From contig JAJEKB010015809.1 of NCBI GenBank assembly GCA_022393335.1, forward strand, positions 1 through 64,000: a DNA stretch of 64,000 nucleotides, in the 5' to 3' direction. This document shows, piece by piece, positions 1 through 16,222 of the stretch (position 1 is its first letter; the number at the start of each line of letters is the position of its first letter). The position numbers and the translations under genes are program-made. The notes below the pieces were generated by a model, which was not told the DNA's origin, did not search any database, and saw only the letters and a program-made list of their open reading frames with translations. The DNA is from Macrotrachela quadricornifera. Its lineage: Eukaryota; Rotifera; Eurotatoria; Philodinida; Philodinidae.

Positions 1-947
1 TATGTATATTAAAGCGAGTATAGGCAATCAGTAAAAACAATTCTGGTAACCAGAAGAGACTTATGGACAATAAAATATTCGCTAAACTGCTTGATCTCCA
101 GAACGCGGGTTTTTCAGTATAATCGAAGTAGGTTTCTATTGAAATACGATATTATGATATCTCTTTTATGAAAAATAATCCCCAAATGGTGACCTGAATT
201 GACGTTAATCGTTTGATTATCCCCAAATGGGGATACGATTTGGGCGTTGATTCAAGGCACCACAATTTGGGGCAAATGATAGACATTCCATTTTAAACTG
301 TCTCAGGTTGTTAAACGAGATCTTAACTAAATCAAAAATATAAATTATGTAGTCTTATAAATAACGCTCGATTCAAATAAATTAAAATATTAAATAATTT
401 AGACGTTGTACAAATACAACAAACAAATGAAAGATACCGAAAATAGCGTTATGAGCATACTTTTCGGAGTTCATGTGATGCACAATCATGGCACGTGTTT
501 GAACATTAATCAGTAACATGTGACTCATGAACGAATTAAATCGTGCATTACTTCTCCAACTTCAAAAAGTTTTTTTTGTTAAAATCAATTCATTGCTGAG
601 GAGCAAAAAATGAGAAATAGTAAATTGTACTTGCCTAAGTTAACCCTCTATTTCCCACGATTAAAGTTTTTTTTCAATGATTAGTCCAGAACATCCTGTA
701 ATATACTGTATGTATCTAAACGCCAAACAAAACTTTTATGACCAAAGATTTATTTATATTGATAATTGAGAACATCTACGATACAAAAAATTTGATAGAG
801 AACTTATTATCATAAGATTATAAATCAAAGAAAAGAAGCTTGTTTAAAACGATGTCAATAGGAACTACTGAAAGAAAAGATTAATTTAAAAGAAAAACAT
901 GCAAATAAGCCACAAAGTTTGTAAATATAGATGTCTTCTTTTATTTT
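1..947. other. AT-rich non-coding flank
   Basis: I see no coding region here. The only local structure is a cluster of the motif CCCCAAAT near 180-275: it occurs on the plus strand at about 180 and 221, the latter inside the palindrome ATCCCCAAATGGGGAT, and in reverse orientation near 265. The right end is the 3' flank of the small peptide gene that follows. Confidence 0.6.
940..945 (-). terminator. poly(A) signal AATAAA of the cysteine-rich peptide gene
   Basis: A consensus hexamer on the minus strand, only 3 nt after the TGA stop. That makes a very short 3' UTR if it is used. Position and strand fit the gene; use is inferred. Confidence 0.45.
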
Positions 948-1238
948 TCACCAATTGCGAAAGTGTCTTCGATTATGTTGGTTGGCAATCTTCAGAAAAG
1001 TTCGTTTACGACTTTGTCCACGACATAAAATGTCACAATAATCACCACAGCCATCTTTAACATTACAAGAATCCGGATGTTTTCCACAACAACTATTCTT
1101 ACAAAAATCCTTACAACCAGGACCGCATTGAAAATCAGGATTACTAGTAGGTGGACAGTCAGCCTGATTTGTTTTGACTAGCATGATGAGCATAATCAGG
1201 CTGACCACCATTGTGAGACAAAATAATCGTTGTTGCAT
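948..1238 (-). CDS. small secreted cysteine-rich peptide precursor (unknown family)
   Basis: A 96-residue single-exon frame. Residues about 5-26 form a hydrophobic signal peptide, with likely cleavage just before Asp27-Cys28. The mature part has ten cysteines (28, 38, 42, 46, 50, 51, 58, 64, 68, 72), enough for five disulfides. They show a CxxxC rhythm (38/42/46/50 and 64/68/72) plus one vicinal pair, CC at 50-51. After the last cysteine comes a basic RKR at 77-79 and a charged tail, so a proprotein convertase could trim the C-terminus. I do not recognise the family. It could be an antimicrobial, a defensive or a structural extracellular peptide; nothing in the sequence decides between these. 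The start was chosen because the signal peptide follows it directly. The stop is 3 nt from a consensus AATAAA. The gene stands alone, with no coding sequence for 2.5 kb upstream. Confidence 0.72.
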   Translation of the reverse strand: MQQRLFCLTMVVSLIMLIMLVKTNQADCPPTSNPDFQCGPGCKDFCKNSCCGKHPDSCNVKDGCGDYCDILCRGQSRKRTFLKIANQHNRRHFRNW

Positions 1239-3777
1239 TCTGTTTCGTTAGATTAAAATTGTATGCGAAAAGAATGTTCTGAAAGAAAGATAAATGAGAA
1301 AACTAGTCGTTATAGTTAAGAAATCTTTGATTTAGAATTTATGTTTATATATGTTCCGAAAGAAAATTCATTCCAAAGTCTCATGTTTTTTTGACATTGA
1401 GCTGCAACAGTAGTTTCAAAATAGGATAGAATACATTTTTTTTACATATTCAAGGATGCTCTACAACCTGTCATATTTATTTTGAATTCCGAAACAAATA
1501 CCTATGTCTTAAATGTTGGATTACTCGAACAAATGGATGTTTGGATAATTAGAAGTACTTACGAGAGAGAATAATGGTGAAATATATTAAAGTTTTTTTG
1601 TGTATGTAGAAAAAAGCGACTTGCTATCTTTATATACTATAAAGTTACTTGATTTTTTCCAAGCAAAATTTAATGATTTAAAGCAATACACTATGCTATT
1701 GTCTAAATATCATAATAAAATGGCTACGGATCACTCACTTTCATAGATATTTATAGCCTCATAATCAGATGGTAACTGATCAATCTATTTCATAGATATT
1801 TATAGCGTCGCGTTGCACTACACAGCCTTGTCTTTTCTTTGTATTCTTTGTTCGATGCAAGGAAAAAAATGCGTATATAAAACAATGGTTGTTAACCTTG
1901 TATTAGATGAAATTTTGCGTATCTGTTTATATACGACCCTGGATTGAAATATGTTAGAAGGAGTTCAATTCAACTCTATGTTATTCTTTCATTTATTTCT
2001 ATTAAGAATTTATTTATCTGGCAATTATTCAATAGAAGTACGATGTGGAAATATGTAATAACGAAAAAGGAGGTTGAGAAATTCTTTCTAAATATGGTTA
2101 GGCATCGAATATTTTTAATTTGGATCTTACTACGAGTATTTATAAGCGCATTAAAGGTTTTGAGCTATAGTAAGTGATGGATATTTATTACATTGATAAA
2201 TACTTTTAATGTTAATCCGTTGATACACAAGAATATGTACCAGTGTGAAAGACTTCGTGAATTCTTGAGAGGAAAATAACTGAGTATAACTAGTTGAATT
2301 CAATTTGTATCGATGATTAAAATAGAAAGGTAATTGTATTATAAATTATTGAGTAGATCATAAATACGAAGAATTAGAGTAAAATCCAATTCATATATTC
2401 ATAAATAATTGAAAATTGGTTTGAATAAACAGCATTATGTCTCAGTATATTTGGAACCATTCTTTAAAATAATGTAAAATATGTTATATGCTATGAATGA
2501 AAATGAGAATAATGACATGTCCTTGTATAAGTCAAATTTATTTGTACGTATATCGTAATCACAATTTATCCCATATTATTGACTAATAGTGACCTTGATA
2601 ACTTTTTCTTAATAAGTTATTAATGAAAAAATTTGTTGGTTTTTGTACTGATCTTTAATGTAACATCATTTATTGGTGAACCATCCATAAGCATAATATT
2701 TTTTCATAGTCGATGTAATTCACGTGTGAATATTAGTTTGGTATTACTTTCAAATGTATAAAAAACACGAATTTCGCTTTTATCATTTTCACTCCCAGCA
2801 ACACATAAATGTGTGCAAATGTATGTATCGAAAAATGACCCCAATAGAATATTTTTTAACCGTTTACAAAACTTTTTATTGTTTTTTAGATGGTACAAGA
2901 AGGTTTTTTTTTCTATCTATTGAATATGGCAATATATAGTACATTTGTAATTTATAAAATGCAGAATAATATTTTGTTCCACATATCTGATTTTCAGCTC
3001 GATCTTATTTAGAGAAATTTTGACAAAGTCCAGACTACAAAGGACAACTATCATCAACAAGCCCATCTTCTCTCAGTTTAACTATTTAATATTTTCGTTC
3101 ATTCCACAACCATTGCAGCTAGAGTAGTCTCAACACAAATGCGTGTTTTGCTTATTTCGTAATCTTCGGCACGATACACAATGTTTGTCCTTACTCTAAT
3201 ATGTCTCTATGTATTGTTGATTGCTTCAAAGACTATTACAGAAAGATGGATTATTTATGTTTTCTCAGAATTGAAATGAAATTTTTTCGTGAGAAAATAA
3301 AAATTATCTTTAAACATCACTTTAAAAAATTTTGATCTTCGCAAAAAAAAGCCGAGTGCCAATGGGTTAAAGTAATTTATTTTCAATCTTATTGTATGCT
3401 AGATGATACTAAAGATAGAATGATTAATACAAGTCTTACACTTAGATAATTGAACATTATTAATCTATTTGATTAATTTTCAAAGAAAATTTATTTTTTT
3501 CATCCTACAACGTAAATCATCATTATATTTTAAAAGATGTTAAAACATCAAAAACAATAAATGATTTTTCGGAAACGAACAGTATGGATAACTGATAATA
3601 CAATAAAACAACAACAATGTATAATATATGTATAAAGAAGAAGACGAAGAAAAAGACGAAGTAGAAACTATATGGATAAAATGTCGATCATGTTGTCAGT
3701 ACATCACTGTAAATAATAAAAATGTCTGAAACATGTTGACTAGGTGAAAATTTAGATATGATACTAATATTTATGAT
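1239..3777. other. intergenic, AT-rich; short direct repeat
   Basis: No convincing gene: the short frames here have no family resemblance, biased codon use or splice context. An 18-nt direct repeat (TTCATAGATATTTATAGC) occurs twice near 1740 and 1790, in the 5' flank of the peptide gene. An A/G-rich simple stretch lies at about 3636-3663. Near 3345-3366 a piggyBac-end-like sequence (reverse complement TTAACCCATTGGCACTCGGC) is present, but no matching partner end was found. Confidence 0.55.
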
Positions 3778-6700
3778 TTAAGCGGAACCTAAATGCCAAA
3801 TAATAAGATATGATGCATGTCTATCGTTCTCGGTCACATTATCATGTGAATGTACTACTGTATTTCTAATACGAAAATCAGTATAACCATCACCACCACT
3901 AACAATAAGAATATCACCGAAAAGTGAATTTGATGTATCTGTCGATGGTATAGATTTTAGATATTCCGAAGTCATTTTATTATCATCAAGTAATTTTGTT
4001 GTTGGTTGTCCAGGAACAGCAACAAAGAATTTAACAGCATCTCGATATCCATGAAATGATAATTGAGCATTATTCATGCTACAATAAGGAATGTAATTTG
4101 AAGATGATACTTGATCATGAATTCGAACAACAGAACCAGGTTTTGTTGATGTTGAACTTAATGCTGATCCATTATCTATCAGATAAACAAAATTAGAAAA
4201 TAGCTACAAAATACCGATAACACGAAAGAAATTTAAGACTATTTCAGCTTCTAAATTATTCTACTATAATCGAAATTCATTGAAGTCATATTTTTATTTT
4301 TAAGATATTCTATTCCTACTTACTGTCTGTCAAAGGAACTGAAATGATAATACCATTACCAGTACCAATCCATAAACGACGACAAGCAATTGTCAATGCA
4401 CTAATATGAACAAAATAGAGACCAGTTTTTTCTGTTGCTATAATAATAAAAATTTAGAAATTGAATAAAATATTCTGATAGAAAGTTTTAAGAAAAAAAC
4501 TAACTAATCATTTTTTCAACATATGGTTGTACATCAACATCTTGAAAATGTTGAAATGTTTGTGCATGATATAATTGTAAAGTACTAGATAAACGAACTG
4601 ATAACCAAACACCATTATCCGACCAAGTCATATGTTGAATAGAATGTTCTGGACGAGAATGAACTTCGAATTGTTTCTAATAAATGAATAACACAAAATT
4701 TTTCTTCAATATTAAAAATAAAAAAATCTATCAACATACTTTAACTTCTAAGGTTTGTGCATCAAATACATAAACACGATTAGCAATACCACACCATATT
4801 GATTCTTGAACATTAATAGCACATCGAACTGATTCTCGACTTTTACCAGTAATAATTAGATGAAAATTATTAAAATTCCATGTACCATCTTAAAAATAAT
4901 CAAGTATATTATTTCTTTTTTTCTAAAAATATTACCTTTGTTACGATGAAATACAATTATTTTTTCATTTGCCATTGACACAAATACACGACCGCGAATA
5001 TGACTAATTTAATAAAAAAAAATCAAAACATCAATCAAAATTATTTTTATTTTTCTTACACAATACTATAAATTGCATGACGAAGCCAAATTTTTTCAAT
5101 TGTTGTATGATGTTCACCAATAGCCGAATGAATATATAACCTAAATTTTCTTTCAATTACAAAAATATATAAAATCTCTTTATTTACCATCCATCACTCG
5201 AACCTAGCCAAACAGTTGGATATTTTGTTTTATCGTTATTAACAACTAAAAAAAAATTATTCATAATATTGAGTAACAATTATATACAAGATGAAGTTAA
5301 TGGCCTGGTCTACACTACAAAAGTTATAGACTATTGTCACGTTTTTTTTTGCAATATTTTTCGCTCCTAGAATGTCCTCTTTTCATTGCCAACACTGTTC
5401 TTGACCAATAAAAAGAAACTCACTTATATGAGAGGCATCAGAAGGAATTTGTTCCGATATTTCAGCAGTACTCGAACGATCTATAGAAATACTGAGTTAA
5501 TATTTTATTCAAAAATTACAAAAAAAACTCTTACTTCCACCATGAGAAAGTGATGCAGCTGTGCAAGACGTTATTTTTACATCTAAACATATTAAATCTT
5601 CTTTTAAATAAAATTCAAATATTAATATTACCATTTGTTAATGTTCTATCATTCCATGTTGAATCATCAATTGGTGGGTAATCAGTATTTGATGTACCTA
5701 AATCATTTCTTTAATGAAACAACTAAAACAACTAAACAATTTTTATTTTACCTGGAATACTACCCATTGCATAAACAATGGCATTTCCTAATGTAAATGT
5801 ATCAATAATTTTATCAGAATTATTTGAATCAAAAACTGTAATTGTTGCTGTATCTTTTGATTTAGCAGCTATCCAAACAATTGATGATAATTTTAGACAT
5901 TGTTCATCAATCATTTGATGATATGATTCAATTAATTGTTTATTTAATTGTTCAACTGGTGTTTCATCAGTAGATAATGTCAGTCCACTAAGATCAATAC
6001 CAACAGCACAGCAAATCTTTGAGTAAGAAAAAAACAAACGAATAGATATTAAATTATTAAAAAATAAAAATAAAATTTTTACTTGTGTTGTATCATGTGT
6101 ATTAAATAACGGTCGACAACAAATTGGTACAGGAACATAATTTTGAGGTTTATTATTAATATCAGATAATTTTAATTGATCTTTGGATGATAAACTCCAT
6201 CCATATACTTCAAAATGATTATTAGAATCAGTTAAAATTGAACTATCATGTTGTGTTGATAAAGGTTGTTTCAATGGATCAACAGCAGCAGCAGCAGCAC
6301 TAGATGAAAATTTTTATTGAATTATTATTTATTTTTATCTCATACCTTTCATTAATCGATCGTTGTAACAGAAGTTTTTCATCTGTAGTGCTTGTTGAAG
6401 CAGGTTGATTATTTATTGGAGTATGTTTTGGAGGAGTTGCAATAGATGATGATAAATTAGTTGTAGTAATCGAAGGTATGGCTGAGACATCTTTAGTATT
6501 AGCACTACCAAATAAACCCGAAAAACTAAAATTTAGAAAAGAAAAAAAAACAAATAAATATATATTTAATTTGTATTTATAAAAGAAGTCATTTTTATTA
6601 TTTTTTTAACTCTTACAAATCAGATATTTGTGTTGTACCCTCTCTCAAATCACTCTGTATATCGACAACAGGTACACCTAAAATATTTGTGGGCACAATC

Positions 6701-9700
6701 GATGTGGGTAGCCAGTCTTCACTGAACATACGCCACAAAGATTTAGATGTAGATGTAGATGTAGATGTAAGTGTAGATGTAGATGAAGTTACAGAAGGGA
6801 TTGCTTTTGATGTAGATAAGGAATTTTCTTCTAATGATTGCTGATGCTGTGTTATTGTTTGTATCCCTTTGCTTATCATCAAAGGTTTCTGCAAATAAAA
6901 ATAAATATATGTAATTATATTTGTTTGTCCTTTTTTTTTCGTGCATATATTCAATCATTCCATGCATAGGTTAGTAGATATGCAGCTAAATAAAACAAGA
7001 AATGTACCGAATAGTTAGATAGAATGCATCTCGTATTTTTATATGAATATCATTAAAAGAGTTAGTACAACACAAATTTTCTTTCTTTCTTTCTTTCTTT
7101 TTATTAATATTTATACAACATTTACTTGATAACTCACAGTTTCCAAAATATTGGTCTATTCTCATTTTGTGTATGATCAATAAAATAATCATTAATTGTA
7201 TTGATTGTTGATGATGAATATAATTGTTCATGTTTAAATGCACGTAAAGCATCTTGTCGATGAACAGCTTCTTCAAGTTCAAATAAACGTTGTTTATATT
7301 GATTACGTTCAGCAAGAACACGTTGCATTTCAACACGTGTAAAACGCTTTCTATCTGCCATCGGTACATTTTGCTGAGAAAAATTAATTAATTAATTAAA
7401 GCATGCATTGTTTAGATAGATTAAAAAAAAAAGCAATGCATTATTAATATATAAATAAAGCAGCTAAAATCTCAAAATTTTTTTTTTCATGTATAAACTT
7501 ACATATTAATATTCTATGTTAAATATGCATGCAATAAGATTATTTTATTTAAGTTAACTTACTTCTTCTTCTTTTTTCTTTTCAAGTTCCTCACGTGTTT
7601 TTCGGAGTTCTTCTTCAACATCTGTAATTCTAAAAAAAATTAAAAATTTCATTTAGATTTTTTTCTGTTTTTAAGAATAAAACCTTGATTGTAATCGACT
7701 TCGAACTGTTTGTAATAAATCAACTTCTTCACGGAGAATTTCTTGTTCACTAAATTATATACATGATAATAAAAAACAAATATTTTCTCCTAATAATTTA
7801 ACAAATATTTTTCTTACTTTGATAATTCTTCAATTTTTACTAATAAATCATCTTTAAGTACATTTAATGCATTTCTAATCAAGAAATAATCAAATCCTTT
7901 TTTCTTATCTTTATACATAATCATATTTTTACATACTTTGTTTCCAAAAGTTCATTATTTTCTTTGATTAAATTTGACACTTCTTTTGTCATACCTAAAT
8001 TATTAAAAATTTATTTAAATTATTTGATTAAAAATAAAATTTGTATAAAAGCAAAAGTAATAAGCCCTTATATCCTAATTTACGACATAAATTCTCACCA
8101 TAAAAACTTTGTCGAACTATATAAGAATGAAAGAATTAATAGATACGAATTGTGAATATTTTTTCTTACTTACCAAATAAATCTGCTGAAGCATCAACAT
8201 CTGATATATCAATATTATCATTTCTTGTTTCTTTATCAAAAGCTTCTAAATTTTTCCTATAAGAAAAACTCATTGATATTTATTTCAAATAGATATTCAT
8301 AATTTACATTTCATCAACAGATATATTGTCATCATCATCACTAATTGCTGTATCTAATTAAAAAGAAGATATTAATCAATTTTATTTTTAGATATATATA
8401 ATATAAAAAGATGAACATGTATAAATTTTCTATTATTTAGATCACCTGTAGTATTATTTGTTTGTTCAAAATCATCTGCATTTACGAAGAATTGTTGTTC
8501 ATCAAATGATTCCGATAGAAGATTGAGACTTCGTAATTTCGAAAATATTCCTATGAAGCAAGCAACATAGACATTTACATTACAAACATTAAATACAATA
8601 CAAAAGCATAGCATGAGCAGTCATCAATTCTTTATATTTAGTTAAATTGAAAAATAAAACAATGCCAAAGATTTTCCACATTTCTGTCATTATATTTCGT
8701 TAAAAGCATGAGAATTACAAATGCGTGCTTCTCGGAAAGAGCTTATCTTACCATGTTTATATTTTTCAAGATAGGAATAATCATATTCTACATAAAATAA
8801 TTAAAATCTTTTTTTTTGTTTTCTCAACTCAAAATAAGTTTATAAATACAAACACAGACAACATCAATTTTATAATAAAACTATCGAACCTGTTACATAT
8901 TCTTTTAAAGATACTTCATCAATCATTGTAATTTTTGATAATCTAGCTGAAAAATTAATATATATTTACAAACTATGTACGTAGATAAATTATAAAATAT
9001 TCTAACAAAATGAATTTATTAATAAATTATAATGAAAAACTAATTTTTATATTTTTATTTTCTTAAAACAAATCTTACCCGTATTTACAGCTACATCATT
9101 AATCATCCTTGTTTCGGTTTGAATATTTTGACCATCAGCAGATTCAATTTCAGAATGAACATTAGTGCTAGTAGGTGATTGATTATGTGATCTTTATTAG
9201 ATAAATAATTTATTTATATATATATGACAAAAATGAAATGAAATTTACTTTAACGAACTATGTGGATGATTTGAAATCATTTCATCAGTTACTCGTTCAG
9301 TAGAAAATGAATGTTTATCACCTGATACTTCAGATGTTGATGCTATTTGGAAATTTCCACTACTAAAATGACAAATATAATAAGTTTAAAATGTAAATAG
9401 ACATTTTTCAGAAAACATATTTTTCGCGTTTAATTCTCTAGATAGATAATCTAATTATTAATATAAAATATGACATAGATCATACCAAGATCTAAATCAA
9501 TTCGATTATTTATGCTTGATAAATACTTTACAAACAATAATGGTTTATTTATCATTTTATATATATATATCAGTCATGTATGTATACATACATTATCCAT
9601 TAGAAACTTGTAAAACTATTTTTAAAAACCTGTCTTTCTCGTGTGAATAGAACAATTTACAAGATTTTGTATCACTAAACTAACCGGGAATGTGAAATTG

Positions 9701-10521
9701 TACTTGAATTATTTGTTAATTGATCTAATCGATCTGTTGCACATAAAATTTTGCTTCGTTCCATATAATCACAGTGTACTTTGAATAACTATATATAGTT
9801 AAAATAATTAATATTAACTATAAAAATCTAATTTATTTTTCTTACTTCACCATATCGATCATGTAAACGTTTATATTCTTGTTTCATTTCATTTTCTTTA
9901 TCTTCTAATCTTCCAATATGATCTGATGCATTACGTGCTTTAATTTCAAAAATTTTTACAATTGATTCAAGACTTTGTAATTTTTCTTCATTCTCACGTT
10001 TGATTTCTTCAAGATGATCTTCAATTTGAAGATAACGCTAAAAAATAAAAAATAAATATAAAATTATTTTATTTTATAAGAAAAAATACCTGTTGATATT
10101 CTTTATGAAAATTTTTTTCACGTTCATATTGTTGAAATAATTGTTCACTTTGTTCTTTATATGATTCAAGTTCAAGTTTATTTACTTCACGTTCATGTAA
10201 TGCACTATCAAGTGATTCTAAAATGAAAAAAAAATAAAAACAAATAGTAGTTTGTATAGAAAAAGAATATTTATTTATACCTAATGTTGAAATCATAACT
10301 GGCATTAAATCTTTAACACTATTTTCACCAAAATTTTTTATAATACGTTCTAATTCTCTATAAACATTACTAGCTAATGTTGCAACTGTATCTGATAATG
10401 GTGTATGATTATCTTCACTAATTGTCGAAGATATTATTTCTTGTTCATTTAAATTATTAAGAACCATTTTATCTCTATTTGATGGGAATATTGGTTTGGT
10501 TATTATTGATTCTGTCGACAT
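3778..10521 (-). CDS. JIP3/JIP4-family scaffold protein (C-Jun-amino-terminal kinase-interacting protein 3/4; Sunday driver/UNC-16)
   Basis: Exons, 5' to 3': 10521-10281, 10217-10090, 10037-9846, 9788-9685, 9362-9249, 9191-9079, 8946-8890, 8550-8446, 8353-8308, 8256-8174, 7994-7937, 7874-7818, 7749-7684, 7629-7563, 7373-7138, 6525-6346, 6299-6083, 6016-5752, 5697-5632, 5582-5535, 5480-5424, 5245-5188, 5140-5060, 5003-4936, 4888-4740, 4676-4505, 4437-4324, 4175-3778. All GT/AG phases agree and give 1179 aa, near the fly orthologue's length. In order: RH1 domain (VYRELERIIKNFGENSV, about aa 50-70), long coiled coil/leucine zipper (aa 95-220), second coiled coil after DLFG|MTKEV, RH2 domain (KRFTRVEMQRVLAERNQYKQ, about aa 484-550), and a WD40-like propeller (VYGWSL, VPVPICCRPL, PTVWLGSSDGWLYIHSA, WCGIANRVYVFD, DVDVQPYVEKM) ending in IIWHLGSA. 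The family links kinesin-1/dynein and JNK-pathway kinases to vesicles in axonal and lysosomal transport. Family assignment is firm; JIP3 versus JIP4 is not resolved and likely predates that split. Confidence 0.95.
6617..6871 (-). other. candidate cassette exon of the JIP3/4 gene (Ser/Thr-rich, 85 codons)
   Basis: The open stretch lies between the RH2 exon (ends 7138, phase 2) and the next exon (starts 6525). Skipping it joins FWK to LFSGLFGS, which matches the family's conserved tail after RH2. Including it from an AG at 6872-6873 adds exactly 255 nt in frame, with a Ser/Thr run encoded by GATGTA-type hexamer repeats (about 6740-6782). It is followed by a good donor (GTAAGA). The stronger-looking acceptor, TTTGCAG at 6889, would give 272 nt and break the frame. 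So this is either an optional exon with a weak acceptor, or an unspliced open stretch. Confidence 0.45.
7077..7102. repeat. (TTTC)n microsatellite in a JIP3/4 intron
   Basis: About six tandem CTTT units within the intron after the RH2 exon. It is a simple repeat with no coding role. Confidence 0.85.
8099..8116 (-). other. candidate 18-nt in-frame microexon of the JIP3/4 gene
   Basis: Between exons 8256-8174 and 7994-7937, an 18-nt segment has an upstream AG (TATATAG) and a consensus downstream donor (GTGAGA). Both neighbours are phase 1, so including it inserts six residues in frame (DLF-VRQSFY-GMTKEV). Omitting it gives DLFGMTKEV, the form I know from the family. Only the splice-site match and the phase support it. 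Confidence 0.3.
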
Positions 10522-11976
10522 ATATTATTTTTTATAATAAAAAGAAAAATTTATTTTTTCTTTTCATATCATCGATGAACACGTAATATCAAACGCGTTA
10601 TTCAATTCACGCTTGAGTTTGATTGATCCGTGTCTCTTCATCTAATCGACCTCGTCATAAGATGAATCATTAATATTAATCTAAAATTTTCATTGGATAG
10701 AGAATTGACACATGTAATCAATCAATGAATAAATTCAATTTATTTGAATTCTATTTCAAGCATAATATATTCGTTAGTTATGTAAATATATGCATCTGTA
10801 ATGAAAAAAAAAAAATAGTAAAATGATTGTGATTCTTTCATTGAATATCGAAAAGAAAGGTGTCGTCATAGGATTGTAACAGAAATAGAACAAAACACTA
10901 ATTATCCTTAAAAAAAAAGACGAATGTGTTCTTATTTATCTGCTTTAGTTTGTAATAGAGATTATGAAAAACTTTGAAAATCCTAATTTCGTATGATTTA
11001 CAACGGTCTATTCACTTTTTCTATCTTGGAATGGTCTTAGTTTATCAATTGGATGAAATCAGATCAAATATTTGAAGATATACTGCTTTACTGAACATGA
11101 ACCTAAAAACAAGGTCCTTGCTTGCCGTTTCTATTTTCATTCATTTAATATATTGTGTTAAGATACAATGTGAAAAGCTGCATAATTTACAAAAAACAAT
11201 TATAAAAAAAGACGAATTCATTTTGTGCGAATGAAACAATTTACTATGTTTATAATAAATTATCAACAAGAAGATTTTAGGCAACATTAAGTTATGCATT
11301 ATTTGATAAGTAGATATTTATTGACGATAGATGAGTAACATGTACATTAACAATATCTTATCTCATCCCATCATAAAATTTTACAAATGAAAATATATCG
11401 AAGAGTCTATGAAATTATTTCAATTCAACAAACTTGAAAATAGAACATGTATGTTTTAAAACTGATTTTTTTTCATAAATATAAATATGCTATACTAGTC
11501 TTGAAAAACTATGAATTATTACGCCACCTGTCTTATATAAAATCAATAGTCAATATATTTTATAACCAATCAAATGTATTATTACATCAATTTAGAATGA
11601 CTCATATTTATTCATAGATGGTGCTATTTGTTTAATAAAAGTTTTTTTGATTCGATTAAATCAATGGCCGTTTATATTTGAATTAAAAAATAACAAAAAC
11701 AAAATCTGTTACGTAGTCAAAAGAAAGTGTTTTATATAGATATAGATATATATACATATATATTGATTTGTTCTTCAGTTGATTATTTAATATTTTCTTT
11801 TGTTTTTTTTTATTTAATAAATTATTCTTTTGAAAAAAACAAAAAGACATTGCATCATTAGATAGAATTGTATCAAATCACGTGATTTATCCTTCAGTTA
11901 TCTTCAGATTAAGTTTTATTGTATAATTTTTATTTATTTATAATAGATTTTATTTAAAATATGAGTTGAATAATCA
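10522..11976. promoter_or_regulatory. divergent intergenic region between the JIP3/4 and RECQL5 genes
   Basis: These 1.45 kb separate two start codons pointing away from each other, so both promoters must lie here or be shared. The sequence is AT-rich with homopolymer A/T runs and no coding frame. I cannot place a core promoter with confidence. Confidence 0.5.

Positions 11977-16222
<4,246 letters not shown>

Noticed and set aside
641..3366. 2.7-kb piggyBac-like element containing the peptide gene
   Set aside because: Both sides have TTAACCC, but the terminal sequences do not match beyond that, so the pairing is not supported.
6986..7369. 127-codon minus-strand frame through the RH2 exon and following intron
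   Set aside because: Wrong frame for the RH2 motif, and it runs through a TTTC microsatellite and intron sequence.
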